This document shows, piece after piece, positions 36,458-44,963 of a stretch of DNA of 64,000 nucleotides. The number at the start of each line of letters is the position of its first letter. The first letter of the stretch is position 1. Where the stretch lies: the NCBI GenBank assembly GCA_019930625.1, contig CP082844.1, positions 7,254,001 to 7,318,000 on the forward strand, given 5' to 3'. The stretch is from Nocardia asteroides (GTDB taxonomy: Bacteria; Actinomycetota; Actinomycetes; Mycobacteriales; Mycobacteriaceae). The position numbers and the translations under genes are program-made. The notes under the pieces are model-generated. The model was not told the origin of the DNA and searched no databases. It saw only the letters and a program-made list of their open reading frames with translations.

Positions 36458-37359
36458 TGCGCAGGCTCGCTTTCCTGTTGCGCCCCAGCTGGCTGATCCT
36501 GGCCGTGCTGGTCGCCGCGTTCGCCTACCTGTGCTTCACCGTGCTCGCGCCGTGGCAACTCGGCAAGAACACGGCCACCTCGCATCGCAACGAGCTGATC
36601 GCCGAGTCGGTGAAGGCCGATCCCGTGGACGTCACCACCGTGCTGTCCGATCCGGGCAGCGCCGCGCACACCGAGTGGCGACGTGTCACCGCTTCCGGCA
36701 GCTACGTGCCGGACTCGACGGTGCTGGTGCGGCTGCGCCACCTCGACGGCTCTCCGGGATACGCGGTGCTCGCGACCTTCCGGTTGGACGACGGCCGCGT
36801 GCTGCTGGTCGACCGCGGGCTGGTGTCAGCTGTCGACGGGACGCGCCCGCCGCAGATTCCCGAGCCACCCGCCGGGCCGCAGCGCGTCGAGGCCCGGATC
36901 CGGATGTCCGAGGGCGTCACGCCGGGTAAGGACCCCAGCGTCCAGGACGGCTATCGCCAGGTGTACTCCATCGACGTCACCCAGGAATCGACGGTTCTGC
37001 AACAGCCCCTCACCCCCGTTCCCACCGGCGGCGAGCGTGGCGGCTACCTGCAACTGAGCGAGAACCAGCCGGGCGCGTTCACACCCACCCCACTCCCCCG
37101 GCTCGACGCGGGCCCCTACCTTTCCTACGGCCTGCAATGGCTCGCCTTCGGCATCATGGCTCCCCTCGGTCTCGGCTACTTCGTCTACGCCGAGATCCGG
37201 GAACGAAGGAAAGAGAAGGCCTCCACCGCGCAGCAGCCCGGCGCGTCCGCCGCCGAACCAGCCCGATCGGCCCCGGCTTCGGCGACCACGCCGAGCGCAC
37301 CCGCCGCACCGACCACGGAAGCTCGCCTCGCCGACCGCTACGGCCGCGGCCGGGGATGA
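36457..37359 (+). CDS. SURF1-family cytochrome oxidase assembly protein
   Basis: A 300-residue membrane protein with one membrane segment near each end of its core: LILAVLVAAFAYLCFTVLAPWQLGK (N-terminal) and YLSYGLQWLAFGIMAPLGLGYFV (~residues 220-245). The WQLGK motif, the RGLV segment in the exported loop and the YGLQWLAF helix are SURF1 signatures. It assists haem insertion into cytochrome aa3 oxidase. The C-terminal 55 residues are a disordered Ala/Pro/Ser tail. ATG at 36457 overlaps the ptpA stop. Confidence 0.9.
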   Translation: MRRLAFLLRPSWLILAVLVAAFAYLCFTVLAPWQLGKNTATSHRNELIAESVKADPVDVTTVLSDPGSAAHTEWRRVTASGSYVPDSTVLVRLRHLDGSPGYAVLATFRLDDGRVLLVDRGLVSAVDGTRPPQIPEPPAGPQRVEARIRMSEGVTPGKDPSVQDGYRQVYSIDVTQESTVLQQPLTPVPTGGERGGYLQLSENQPGAFTPTPLPRLDAGPYLSYGLQWLAFGIMAPLGLGYFVYAEIRERRKEKASTAQQPGASAAEPARSAPASATTPSAPAAPTTEARLADRYGRGRG

Positions 37360-37420
37360 TCCGGCGCGACTTCTCGCCGCGAACACTGTCGACAGGCGGT
37401 GGCTCCACGCTGGAGAAGCA

Positions 37421-37819
37421 CTACGGCTGATCCGGACCGAGCAGATCCCACCGATTCCCCGCGATGTCGAGGAAGACCGCCACCCGCCCATACGATTCGC
37501 CGCGGGGCACGCTCACGAACTCGACACCCCGCGAAACCATCCGGTCATACGCAGCCTGGAAGTCGTCGACCCGCAGGAAGAACCCGACCCTGCCCGCCAC
37601 CTGCTGTCCGATCACGGCGGCTTGCGACCCACCGTCGGCCCGGGCCAGCAGGATGCCCGTTTGCGCACCGGGCGGCCTTACGACGACCCACCGTTTCGAG
37701 CGGCCGTCATTGGTGAGCGCGGGCGAGTCCTCGAGCAGCTCGAATCCCAGCGAGTCGACGAAGAAGCTGATCGCCGGGTCGTACTCCGCCACAACGATGG
37801 CCATGAGCTCGATGCGCAC
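37421..37819 (-). CDS. VOC/glyoxalase-family protein
   Basis: A 132-residue vicinal-oxygen-chelate protein with two beta-alpha-beta-beta-beta units: IELMAIVVAEYDPAISFFVDSLGFELLED in the first and VAVFLDIAGNRWDLLGP in the second, with the C-terminal metal-region motif D-GNRWDL. Such proteins are glyoxalases, antibiotic-binding proteins or dioxygenases; this one cannot be assigned. GTG at 37819, with ATG at 37804 as an alternative. Confidence 0.8.
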   Translation of the reverse strand: MRIELMAIVVAEYDPAISFFVDSLGFELLEDSPALTNDGRSKRWVVVRPPGAQTGILLARADGGSQAAVIGQQVAGRVGFFLRVDDFQAAYDRMVSRGVEFVSVPRGESYGRVAVFLDIAGNRWDLLGPDQP

Positions 37820-37874
37820 CCAGGAAGCCTATTGGGGTCCGCATCGCGCGGCGAGCGCTTACCGCGACGAACGC

Positions 37875-38792
37875 TCAGCGCCTCGTCGCGGCTACGACGG
37901 CGGCGAGCAGGGTGGCCGCGAGCTGCACGGCCTCGGAAAGGCGGACGGCGCGGCGCAGGTCGTCGACGGTAGGAGCCGGACCGTCGCCGAGCAGCGGGCG
38001 CATTTCCACGCCGTGCGGATACTCGGTGCGGCCACCCAGCCGGACGCCGAGCGCCCCGGCCATCGACGCTTCGACCACCCCCGCGTTGGGGCTGGGATGC
38101 CCGGCCGCATCGCGGCGCCAAGCGCGCAGAGCCGCTGCGGGGCGGCCGCCGATCAGCGGGGCGAGCGCGGCCGTGAGCAGCCCGGTGACGCGCGCCGGGA
38201 GCAAATTGGCCGCGTCGTCGACGCGCGCGGCGGCCCAGCCGAAACGCCGGTAGCGCGCGTTGCGGTAGCCGATCATCGCGTCGAGCGTGTTGACCGCGCG
38301 GTACCCGAGCAACCCCGGGACGCCCGCCACGGCCCCCCAGAGGACCGGGGCAACGGCCGCGTCGGAGGTGTTCTCGGCGATGGACTCCAGGGCCGCGCGG
38401 GCGAGCCCGTCCGCGTCGAGCGCTTGTGGATCGCGGCCGCACAGCGAAGGCAGCAGCGTGCGAGCGCCGTCCAGATCACCGGCGGACAACCGGTCGGCCA
38501 TGACGCGCCCGGTCCGCGCGAGGCTGTGTCCGCCCAGCACGGTCCAGGTCGCGGCGGCGGTCGCGGTCACCCCGCCGCGCCGCACGGCCAGGCCGAGCCC
38601 GACCACCGCGCCGACGGCAAGCGCCTCGTGCGCCAGCCCCGCCGCCCGCCGGTCGGCGTAGGTCACCGACTCCAAAGCCGCCACCGCCGTGCCGAATCCG
38701 GCGACCGGATGCCACCGTCGCGGGTCACCGAACACCCGGTCGAGTGCGAATCCGAGCAGCAACCCGACCGCGATGGAGGTCCCCTTCTGCAC
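37875..38792 (-). CDS. cobD: Adenosylcobinamide-phosphate synthase
   Basis: A 305-residue CobD/CbiB membrane enzyme that attaches aminopropanol (phosphate) to adenosylcobyric acid. Family segments are LGFALDRVFGDPRRWHPVAGFG at the start, LARAALESIAENTSDAAVAPVLWG in the middle and YRAVNTLDAMIGYRNARYRRFGWAAARVDD, followed by GHPSPNAGVVEASMAGAL. Several membrane helices are seen. GTG start at 38792. I saw no cobalamin riboswitch upstream. Its divergent neighbour is the ECF41 sigma factor. Confidence 0.95.
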   Translation of the reverse strand: MQKGTSIAVGLLLGFALDRVFGDPRRWHPVAGFGTAVAALESVTYADRRAAGLAHEALAVGAVVGLGLAVRRGGVTATAAATWTVLGGHSLARTGRVMADRLSAGDLDGARTLLPSLCGRDPQALDADGLARAALESIAENTSDAAVAPVLWGAVAGVPGLLGYRAVNTLDAMIGYRNARYRRFGWAAARVDDAANLLPARVTGLLTAALAPLIGGRPAAALRAWRRDAAGHPSPNAGVVEASMAGALGVRLGGRTEYPHGVEMRPLLGDGPAPTVDDLRRAVRLSEAVQLAATLLAAVVAATRR

Positions 38793-38941
38793 CCGGCGAG
38801 GTTAACGGGTGCCCGCCCGCGGCCGTGCACACGGCTCGCGCTGTCGGCGCCGTGTCACACTCGGTGCCCCTGCGTCGTCGACCTGGTGACGCATCCATGA
38901 ACTCGCCCCGGCGGGGGCCGAACGACGAACGGCGAACAGCA

Positions 38942-39901
38942 GTGACTTCCGAGCAGCCCTCCTCCGAGCCCATCGACCAGGCCGAGCTGGCCAGGCGTTT
39001 CGAGGAGCACCGGCCGTATCTGCGCAGGCTCGCCTACAGCACCTTGGGCAGCCTCAGCGACGCCGACGACGTGGTGCAGGAGGCGTGGTTGCGGTTGCAG
39101 CGCCAGTACGAGGCGGGCGCCGCCGGTGAGATCGACAACCTGCGGGCGTGGCTGTCCACGGTGACCGGCCGTCTCGCCCTCGACCATCTCGGCTCCGCGC
39201 GCGTGCGCCGCGAACAGTACGTGGGCGAATGGCTGCCGGAGCCGGAGGTGACCAGCTGGGAGGACCCCGCCGACCGGATCACCCAGGACGAGCGGGTCAC
39301 CACAGCCCTGCTGGTCGTGCTCGAGTCGCTCTCCCCTGCCGAGCGCACCGCGTTCGTGCTCCAGGACGTCTTCGGCATGAGCGGCCCGGAGGTCGCCGAA
39401 GTGGTCGGCCGCACCCCGGCCGCCGTCCGCCAGCTCGCTTCGCGGGCGCGCAAGCACGTCGAGAACGGCACCCCGCGTTTCCCCGCGTCCCCCGACGAGC
39501 AGAAGAGGGTGGTGTCGGCCTTCGCGCTGGCCTGGCGCTCCGGCGATCTCGGCGCTCTGCTCGGCGTCCTCGACTCGGACGTGAGCCTGACCGCCGACGG
39601 CGGCGGCAAGGTGCCCGCGATCCGGCAGCCCGTGCACGGCGCCGAACTCGTGGCCAAGCTGCTGCTCGGCTGGTACCACGCGCCGTCGGCTGTGGGCGGG
39701 TGGGGCCGCGCGGTGCTGGTCAACGGCCAGCCGGGGCTGGTGGTCTTCGACGGCACCCACACCGGCGTCTTCTCCTTCACCGTCGACGACGGCCACATCG
39801 TCGCCATCGACGTGGTCCGTAACCCGGACAAGTTGCGCGACCTGCCCACCACCGGTGAGCCCGACTGGTATCTGGGCGAGGGACGCACCGAACAGGAGTA
39901 G
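38942..39901 (+). CDS. ECF41-type sigma factor with SnoaL-like C-terminal domain
   Basis: A 319-residue extracytoplasmic-function sigma factor. Region 2 is in HRPYLRRLAYSTLGSLSDADDVVQEAWLRLQ, region 4 in LESLSPAERTAFVLQDVFGMSGPEVAEVVGRTPAAVRQLASRARKHV. The C-terminal ~115 residues are a SnoaL-like domain. Hallmarks of group ECF41 are present: WLPEP in the linker, DGGGK in the extension and NPDKL near the end, the parts that control activity in place of an anti-sigma factor. The family is usually next to a carboxymuconolactone-decarboxylase, oxidoreductase or epimerase gene; none is adjacent here. GTG at 38942 chosen; ATG at 38897 is possible. Resembles mycobacterial SigJ. Confidence 0.92.
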   Translation: MTSEQPSSEPIDQAELARRFEEHRPYLRRLAYSTLGSLSDADDVVQEAWLRLQRQYEAGAAGEIDNLRAWLSTVTGRLALDHLGSARVRREQYVGEWLPEPEVTSWEDPADRITQDERVTTALLVVLESLSPAERTAFVLQDVFGMSGPEVAEVVGRTPAAVRQLASRARKHVENGTPRFPASPDEQKRVVSAFALAWRSGDLGALLGVLDSDVSLTADGGGKVPAIRQPVHGAELVAKLLLGWYHAPSAVGGWGRAVLVNGQPGLVVFDGTHTGVFSFTVDDGHIVAIDVVRNPDKLRDLPTTGEPDWYLGEGRTEQE

Positions 39902-41011
39902 TCAGCCCGCGACGCCGAGCGGCCTGGAATAGCCGTGCGCGGCGGCTACTTCGCCGGAAAGCAGTCGCCCGGCGTCCGCGGTGAGCCCGTGGGCGAGATC
40001 GGGGCGCGCGGCGCACGCCTCCTGCCAGCCGAGACCAGCGATCGCCCGCACGTAGGGAAGGGTCGCGTTGGTGAGCGCGATCGTCGAGGTGTGCGGTACC
40101 GCGCCCGGCATATTGGCGACGCAGTAGAACAGCGCGTCCGCCACCCGGAAAGTCGGATTCGCGTGCGTCGTCGGGTGCGCGGAGGCGAAGCAGCCACCCT
40201 GGTCGATGGAGATGTCCACCAGCACCGCGCCGGGGCGCATGCCCGCGACGAGCTCGTCGGAGACCAGTTTCGGCGCTCGCGCGCCCGGTACCAGCACCGC
40301 GCCGATCACCAGGTCGGCCGACAGCACCGCGCGCCGGATCTCCGTGGTGTTCGACGCGACGGTGGTGACCCGACCGTCGAAGCGGGCGTCGAGTTCGCGT
40401 AACCGGCGAAGGTCGGTGTCCAGCACGCTGACGCGCGCGCCCATGCCCACGGCCACCGCGGCCGCGTTCGAGCCCGCGACGCCGCCGCCGAGCACGACCA
40501 CCTCCGCCGGGCGCACGCCGGGGACGCCACCGGGCAGCAGTCCGGCGCCGCCGAGCGGAGCCATCAGGTGATAGGCGCCGACCTGGGCGCCCAGCTTGCC
40601 CGCGATCTCGCTCATGGGGGCCAGCAGCGGCAGCGACCCGTCGGCCGCACGGACCATCTCGTAGGCGATGGCGGTGATCCCCGACCGCAACACGGCATCG
40701 GTGCATTCGCGCGAAGCCGCCAAGTGCAGGAAGGTGAACAGCACCTGCCCATGGCGCATCCGCGGATACTCCTGCGCGATCGGTTCCTTCACCTTCAACA
40801 CCAGCTCCGCTTCCCGCCACACCTGGTCGGCGTCCGGGACCAAGCGGGCCCCCACCGCGGCGTAATCGACGTCGGGAAACCCCGATCCGATGCCCGCGCC
40901 CGCCTGTACCACAACCTCGTGTCCGTGCCCGGCCAGCTCCCCGGCGCCCGCCGGAGTCAGGGCTACCCGGAACTCTTGCTCCTTGACCTCCCGTGGTACT
41001 CCGATCCTCAT
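39902..41011 (-). CDS. ald: Alanine dehydrogenase
   Basis: A 369-residue NAD-dependent alanine dehydrogenase. It begins RIGVPREVKEQEFRVALTPAG, with the catalytic Lys in LVLKVKEP, the His in HLAASRECTD, the Rossmann glycines in VVLGGGVAGSNAAAVAVGMGARVSVLDTD and the conserved DISIDQGGCF. The enzyme interconverts pyruvate and alanine and helps in redox balance and nitrogen release. Its stop is flush against the convergent sigma factor's stop (39901/39902). No AldR-type regulator is adjacent. Start MRIGV at 41011. Confidence 0.95.
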   Translation of the reverse strand: MRIGVPREVKEQEFRVALTPAGAGELAGHGHEVVVQAGAGIGSGFPDVDYAAVGARLVPDADQVWREAELVLKVKEPIAQEYPRMRHGQVLFTFLHLAASRECTDAVLRSGITAIAYEMVRAADGSLPLLAPMSEIAGKLGAQVGAYHLMAPLGGAGLLPGGVPGVRPAEVVVLGGGVAGSNAAAVAVGMGARVSVLDTDLRRLRELDARFDGRVTTVASNTTEIRRAVLSADLVIGAVLVPGARAPKLVSDELVAGMRPGAVLVDISIDQGGCFASAHPTTHANPTFRVADALFYCVANMPGAVPHTSTIALTNATLPYVRAIAGLGWQEACAARPDLAHGLTADAGRLLSGEVAAAHGYSRPLGVAG

Positions 41012-41116
41012 ACCGCCATCGTGGCCCCGCCGACGTGCCGACGCCACGAGCGACGCGCCGGTCGCGCATGACGACCATCCGCGTCCGCTCTTCGAGCCGG
41101 TTTCTCGGCACGTTGC

Positions 41117-41920
41117 TCAGCTGAGCGTGGCACCGCGCTCGGCCGACTGCGGTCTCACGGCGGCCGCCCGTCCCAAGGGCGGGATGTGCAGTTGATCCCC
41201 GCGACCGGCGTAGCGGAATATCCGGCTGAGATGGTCGAGCGACTCACTGAAGTGCGCCCAGCCCTCGCCGTGCACCGGCACGATCAGGGCGTCGCCGAGC
41301 ACCTCGGCGGCCAGCAGCGCGGTGCGCGCGTTCAACGTGAGGTCGGCGTCGCCGAAGTGGCCGATGTTCGCGGCGCCCACGTTGAGCACCGCGACATCGA
41401 TGCGCCCGATTCGCTCGGCGATCCGCCGCACCACGTCGACAGAGGCGTTGTCACCCGAGACGTACACCGTCGGCTCTCCTTCGGCCCGCAGCACGAACCC
41501 GGTGACGAATCCGGTGAACGGTTCGCAGCCCTCGGGGCCGTGCAGGGCGGGCACGCCGGTCACCTGCACTCCGTGCACCGTCACGGTCTCCCAGTTCTGC
41601 AGTCCGCGCACGCCCTCGATGCGAGTCGCGGCGCCGGGCGTGGACAGTACGGTCGGCACCGTCCGGAGGAATTCCCGGCCGGACATGTCCAGGTTGTCGG
41701 GGTGTTCGTCGTGGGAGAGCAGCACGACGTCCACCGGGCCGAGTTCTCGCGGCGACACTGCGGGGCCGACAAGTTTGTGCAGCGTGACGCGCCCCGGGTA
41801 GTCGCCGGGTTCGTCGAAGGTGGGGTCGGTCAGCCAAGTGCGCCCCGCGTAGCGCAACCGCAGCGTCGGCCCGCCGACGTGCAGGACTTCGAGGGCGGTG
41901 GTTTCGATCGTGTCGCTCAT
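41117..41920 (-). CDS. Metallo-beta-lactamase-fold hydrolase (UlaG-like)
   Basis: A 267-residue MBL-fold protein of the UlaG-like group: a short N-terminal strand VLHVGGPTLRLRYAGRTWLTDPTFD, metal site LLSHDEHPDNLD, later His in VPALHGPEG, Asp in YVSGDNAS and a C-terminal VPVHGEGWAHFSES. Substrate unknown, probably a phosphodiester or lactone. Start MSDTIETT at 41920. Divergent from the GlxA-type regulator, which may control it. Confidence 0.85.
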   Translation of the reverse strand: MSDTIETTALEVLHVGGPTLRLRYAGRTWLTDPTFDEPGDYPGRVTLHKLVGPAVSPRELGPVDVVLLSHDEHPDNLDMSGREFLRTVPTVLSTPGAATRIEGVRGLQNWETVTVHGVQVTGVPALHGPEGCEPFTGFVTGFVLRAEGEPTVYVSGDNASVDVVRRIAERIGRIDVAVLNVGAANIGHFGDADLTLNARTALLAAEVLGDALIVPVHGEGWAHFSESLDHLSRIFRYAGRGDQLHIPPLGRAAAVRPQSAERGATLS

Positions 41921-41991
41921 GTCGTCGATCCTGTCCGGCCCGCGCACCGGTCAACAGTGGCCCGGGAGCCGCTTATCGTTAAGATCGGGCC

Positions 41992-42948
41992 ATGCGCACG
42001 GTAGCCGTCTTCGCGTTCGACGGGATCAGTCCCTTCCATTTGTCGGTGCCCAGCCTGGTTTTCGGGCGGATAGGAATCGACGGGTCCGCGCCGTATCAGG
42101 TAGACGTGTGCGCCGAGCGGCCCGGGAATTACAGCACTCCAGCCGGTTTCGACATCAATGTCCGGCACGGACTCGACACGCTGGCCCGCGCCGACACGAT
42201 CGTGATCCCGAGCTGGCGGCCCGGAACGCGACTGTCCGCCGAAGTGCGCGCCGCGCTGCGCACCGCCCACGCCGGCGGCGCCAGGATCGTCGGGCTGTGC
42301 CTCGGCTCGTGGGCGGTGGCCGCCAGCGGGCTGGCCGACGGGCGCGAGGTGACAACGCACTGGGCCGCCGCCGCCGAACTGGCCCGCGCGTTTCCGGCGG
42401 TCCGCGTCCGCGCCGACACGCTGTGGACGGACCTGGGCGATGTCGTGACGTCGGCGGGCGTGGCCGCGGCCCTGGACTGCTGCCTGCACTTGGTCCGCGG
42501 CGATCTGGGCAGCAAAGCGGCCACCGAGCTGGCCCGAGCGCTGGTCACCGCACCGCACCGCAGCGGATCGCAAGCACAGTACATCCCGGTCGCGGTCCCC
42601 GACGCCGCCGAGGACGATCCGATCGAACGCGCCATGGTGTGGGCGCGAACCCGTCTCGGCGATCCGATCGACCTGGACAGCTGGGCGCGGGTCGCGCTCA
42701 TGTCGCGGCGCACGTTCACCCGCCGCTTCCGCGACCGCACCGGCAGCAGCCCGCAGCAGTGGCTGCTGCTCCAGCGCACCGACCGGGCGCGGCTATTGCT
42801 CGAATCCACCGCCGACACCGTGGAACGCATCGCCGTCGACACCGGGTTCGGCACGGCGGTGAGCCTGCGCCACCACTTCCACCGCCTCCTCGGCACCAGC
42901 CCCGCCGCCCACCGCGCCGGCTTCCAGGGGGCGCGGTTAAGTTCGTGA
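41992..42948 (+). CDS. GlxA-type AraC-family regulator (DJ-1/PfpI plus HTH)
   Basis: A 318-residue regulator. Residues 1-~170 form a class I glutamine amidotransferase-like/DJ-1 domain with the nucleophile-elbow Cys in VGLCLGSWAVAASG. Residues ~205-318 are an AraC-type DNA-binding domain with DLDSWARVALMSRRTFTRRFRDRTGSSPQQWLLLQRTDRARLLLE and a second helix pair VERIAVDTGFGTAVSLRHHFHRLLGTSP. Ligand unknown. Faces the MBL-fold gene across 71 bases; its stop overlaps a GTG near the next gene. Confidence 0.92.
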   Translation: MRTVAVFAFDGISPFHLSVPSLVFGRIGIDGSAPYQVDVCAERPGNYSTPAGFDINVRHGLDTLARADTIVIPSWRPGTRLSAEVRAALRTAHAGGARIVGLCLGSWAVAASGLADGREVTTHWAAAAELARAFPAVRVRADTLWTDLGDVVTSAGVAAALDCCLHLVRGDLGSKAATELARALVTAPHRSGSQAQYIPVAVPDAAEDDPIERAMVWARTRLGDPIDLDSWARVALMSRRTFTRRFRDRTGSSPQQWLLLQRTDRARLLLESTADTVERIAVDTGFGTAVSLRHHFHRLLGTSPAAHRAGFQGARLSS

Positions 42949-42950
42949 CC

Positions 42951-43466
42951 ATGCGGATTCAGCTGGGCGACTATGCGCCGGATATCGAGGACAGCGCGTG
43001 GCTCGCGCCGAACGCCACCGTGATCGGCCGCGTGCGGCTCGGGGCCGAGGTCAGCGTCTGGTACAGCGCCGTACTGCGCGGTGACCTGGAGACGATCGAG
43101 GTCGGCGCGCGCAGCAATATCCAGGACGGCTGCGTGCTGCATGCCGACCCCGGCTTCCCCCTGACCGTTGGCGCGGGAGTCTCGGTAGGACACAACGCGA
43201 TCCTGCACGGGTGCACCATCGGCGACGACGTGCTCGTCGGCATGGGCGCCACCGTCCTCAACGGCGCCGTGGTCGGGCCGGGCAGCCTGATCGCGGCCAA
43301 CGCACTGATCCCGGAGGGCGCGCGGATTCCGCCCGGCTCACTCGTGGCGGGCGTACCGGGCAAGGTACGCCGAGAGCTGCGCGCCGAGGAACAAGATCGC
43401 ATTCGCCTGAATGCGTCTGTCTACCTAGCAAATACAGCTCAACATCGCACGGCAAATGAGGTGTGA
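42951..43466 (+). CDS. Gamma-carbonic anhydrase family protein
   Basis: A 171-residue left-handed parallel beta-helix protein. The metal-binding His residues are seen in CVLHADPGFP and in VGHNAILHG (two), with the usual Arg/Asp/Gln environment SVWYSAVLRGDLETIEVGARSNIQDG. Family members are carbonic anhydrases or inactive acyltransferase-like homologues; the intact ligands favour a metal-dependent activity. ATG at 42951; GTG at 42945 overlaps the previous stop, so the gene is coupled to the regulator. Confidence 0.9.
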   Translation: MRIQLGDYAPDIEDSAWLAPNATVIGRVRLGAEVSVWYSAVLRGDLETIEVGARSNIQDGCVLHADPGFPLTVGAGVSVGHNAILHGCTIGDDVLVGMGATVLNGAVVGPGSLIAANALIPEGARIPPGSLVAGVPGKVRRELRAEEQDRIRLNASVYLANTAQHRTANEV

Positions 43467-43470
43467 TACC

Positions 43471-43491
43471 GGACACACTGATCAAGTGTCC
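43471..43491 (+). terminator. Weak hairpin after the gamma-carbonic anhydrase gene
   Basis: GGACAC (43471-43476) pairs with GTGTCC (43486-43491) over a nine-base loop, five bases after the stop. Confidence 0.4.
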
Positions 43492-43633
43492 AGTAAGGTT
43501 CGCTGATAGCATTCAGCCAGCGTGCCCGGCGACCCGGGCTCTCCTGTCGACACGGTTGTCGTGCGACTTGTAGCGCAGTGGTGAACCCACCCGGGTCGGT
43601 GGGCGGGTGAGCGTGCAGGCAGGAGGTATCACG

Positions 43634-43819
43634 GTGTCGTACGTGCAGTCGGGTGTGCATCGGCCCAAGGGCCGGATCAGCGTGGCCGACATCGCGGCCC
43701 AACCCGGTGGAGTCGAGGCACTCCAGCGCCGGGTACATGAATTACGTTCCCGCGGCGTGGATTTCGCCGCGAACGCGATCGAGAAGGAAATGGCCGAGCT
43801 GGATCTGCCGCGCCAATGA
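43634..43819 (+). CDS. Small protein of unknown function
   Basis: A 61-residue hydrophilic protein with a helical C-terminal half (GVEALQRRVHELRSRGVDFAANAIEKEMAEL). GTG at 43634 is set by a perfect AGGAGG at 43621-43626, seven bases before it, the best ribosome site in the region, so translation is likely. No family recognised. It ends 25 bases from the convergent PAS-type gene. Confidence 0.65.
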   Translation: MSYVQSGVHRPKGRISVADIAAQPGGVEALQRRVHELRSRGVDFAANAIEKEMAELDLPRQ

Positions 43820-43844
43820 CTTCGCCTGCCACGGTCACGGCGGT

Positions 43845-44837
43845 TCACTCCGCGGTGACCGTGGCCAATCCGGCCGTGGTGTGCTGATCCAGCGCCATCA
43901 ACGCGGCCCGTATTCGTACCGGTTGCCAACCACCGTCGATCCGGCGCAGGCGCACCGTTCCCTCGGTGCGATGCCGCGCCAGCTCTCGCGACATGGCCTT
44001 CGCGGCCTCCAGATCGTCCGGGTGGATCTGCGGTCTCGGCTGCTGCGGCAGATCCTCCCAGGCGATGTCCGGCATCGGCGCGCCGATCCACCGGATCAAC
44101 CGCAACGACCGCAGATTGACGATCGCGCGGTACTCGCCGGGTTCGGTGGCGGCTTCCAGCACCGTGTACTCCAGGATCGTCGGCGGCGGCGCGGCGGCGA
44201 CCGCGGTGGCCGCGCCGATGTCCTGCGTCACGCCGCGCAGCAGCACGTGACGCACGCCGGTGTCATCCGGCTCGACGACGATCCGGCAGGCGAAATGCCC
44301 GGCGCGCAGCGCGGCGTCGTCCCGACGGATGGTCCAGACCGCCTGGTGCTCGGTGCCCGGCGCCGAGTTGACGATCTTGGCCAGCGCCTCGCTCTCGTCG
44401 CGGTTGGTGACCAGCCGGGTGAACGCACTGGCGATGGCCAGCTCGGCGGCCCGGTTCTCGGGCGCGACACCGTACAGGTCCAGCAGGTCGACGCTGCGCA
44501 CCGAGCGGTTGGTCGTGAGGTCGAAATACCACGCGCCCATCGGGTCCGCGGCCACGACGGGCTCCCGCACCGGACCCACCCACAGTCGTACGGCATGCGC
44601 CTGCCGCGGCGTGATGAGCAGCGGCTCGGCCCGCACCGTGCGCCGCCCGTCGTCGGAGACCTGTGCGACCGGCACACCGGTCGCACACGCCTGCCACAGC
44701 GCCGACTCCGCGTCGGCGAGCGACCGCGGGTTGCGCAGGATGTTGGTCAGCGGCACGAACGACTTCGGTGTGGACCCCAAGGCGATCACGCGTCCGGGAC
44801 TACCGGAGAAACACTCGAGCAGAATCCATTTCGTCAC
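43845..44837 (-). CDS. Rv3651-like multi-domain (GAF/PAS-type) sensory protein
   Basis: A 330-residue cytoplasmic protein that resembles M. tuberculosis Rv3651 in order and in wording: WILLECFSGSPGRVIALGSTPKSFVPLTNILRNPRSLADAE at the start, a central RLWVGPVREPV strand and a C-terminal PAS-like part (LRLIRWIGAPMPDIAWEDLPQQPRPQIHPDD). Rv3651 combines GAF, truncated GGDEF-like and PAS-like folds without known catalytic sites; function unknown. GTG at 44837 (VTKWILLE) matches the family start better than GTG at 44852. Confidence 0.7.
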   Translation of the reverse strand: MTKWILLECFSGSPGRVIALGSTPKSFVPLTNILRNPRSLADAESALWQACATGVPVAQVSDDGRRTVRAEPLLITPRQAHAVRLWVGPVREPVVAADPMGAWYFDLTTNRSVRSVDLLDLYGVAPENRAAELAIASAFTRLVTNRDESEALAKIVNSAPGTEHQAVWTIRRDDAALRAGHFACRIVVEPDDTGVRHVLLRGVTQDIGAATAVAAAPPPTILEYTVLEAATEPGEYRAIVNLRSLRLIRWIGAPMPDIAWEDLPQQPRPQIHPDDLEAAKAMSRELARHRTEGTVRLRRIDGGWQPVRIRAALMALDQHTTAGLATVTAE

Positions 44838-44963
44838 CGAGCGGGCCTCCACGGCCCGCCGCCGGTGCGGCGCGACGCCTCACCCGTCCGCCATAACGTG
44901 AGATACGTTCTGCCAGTTCTCATTTCGCCATTTCCCATCTCTGACCGCGTACCCTGAGAGCGG

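Noticed and set aside
38793..38941. Cobalamin riboswitch before cobD
   Set aside because: No B12-box-like GCCACTG and no matching stem-loop order on the minus strand.
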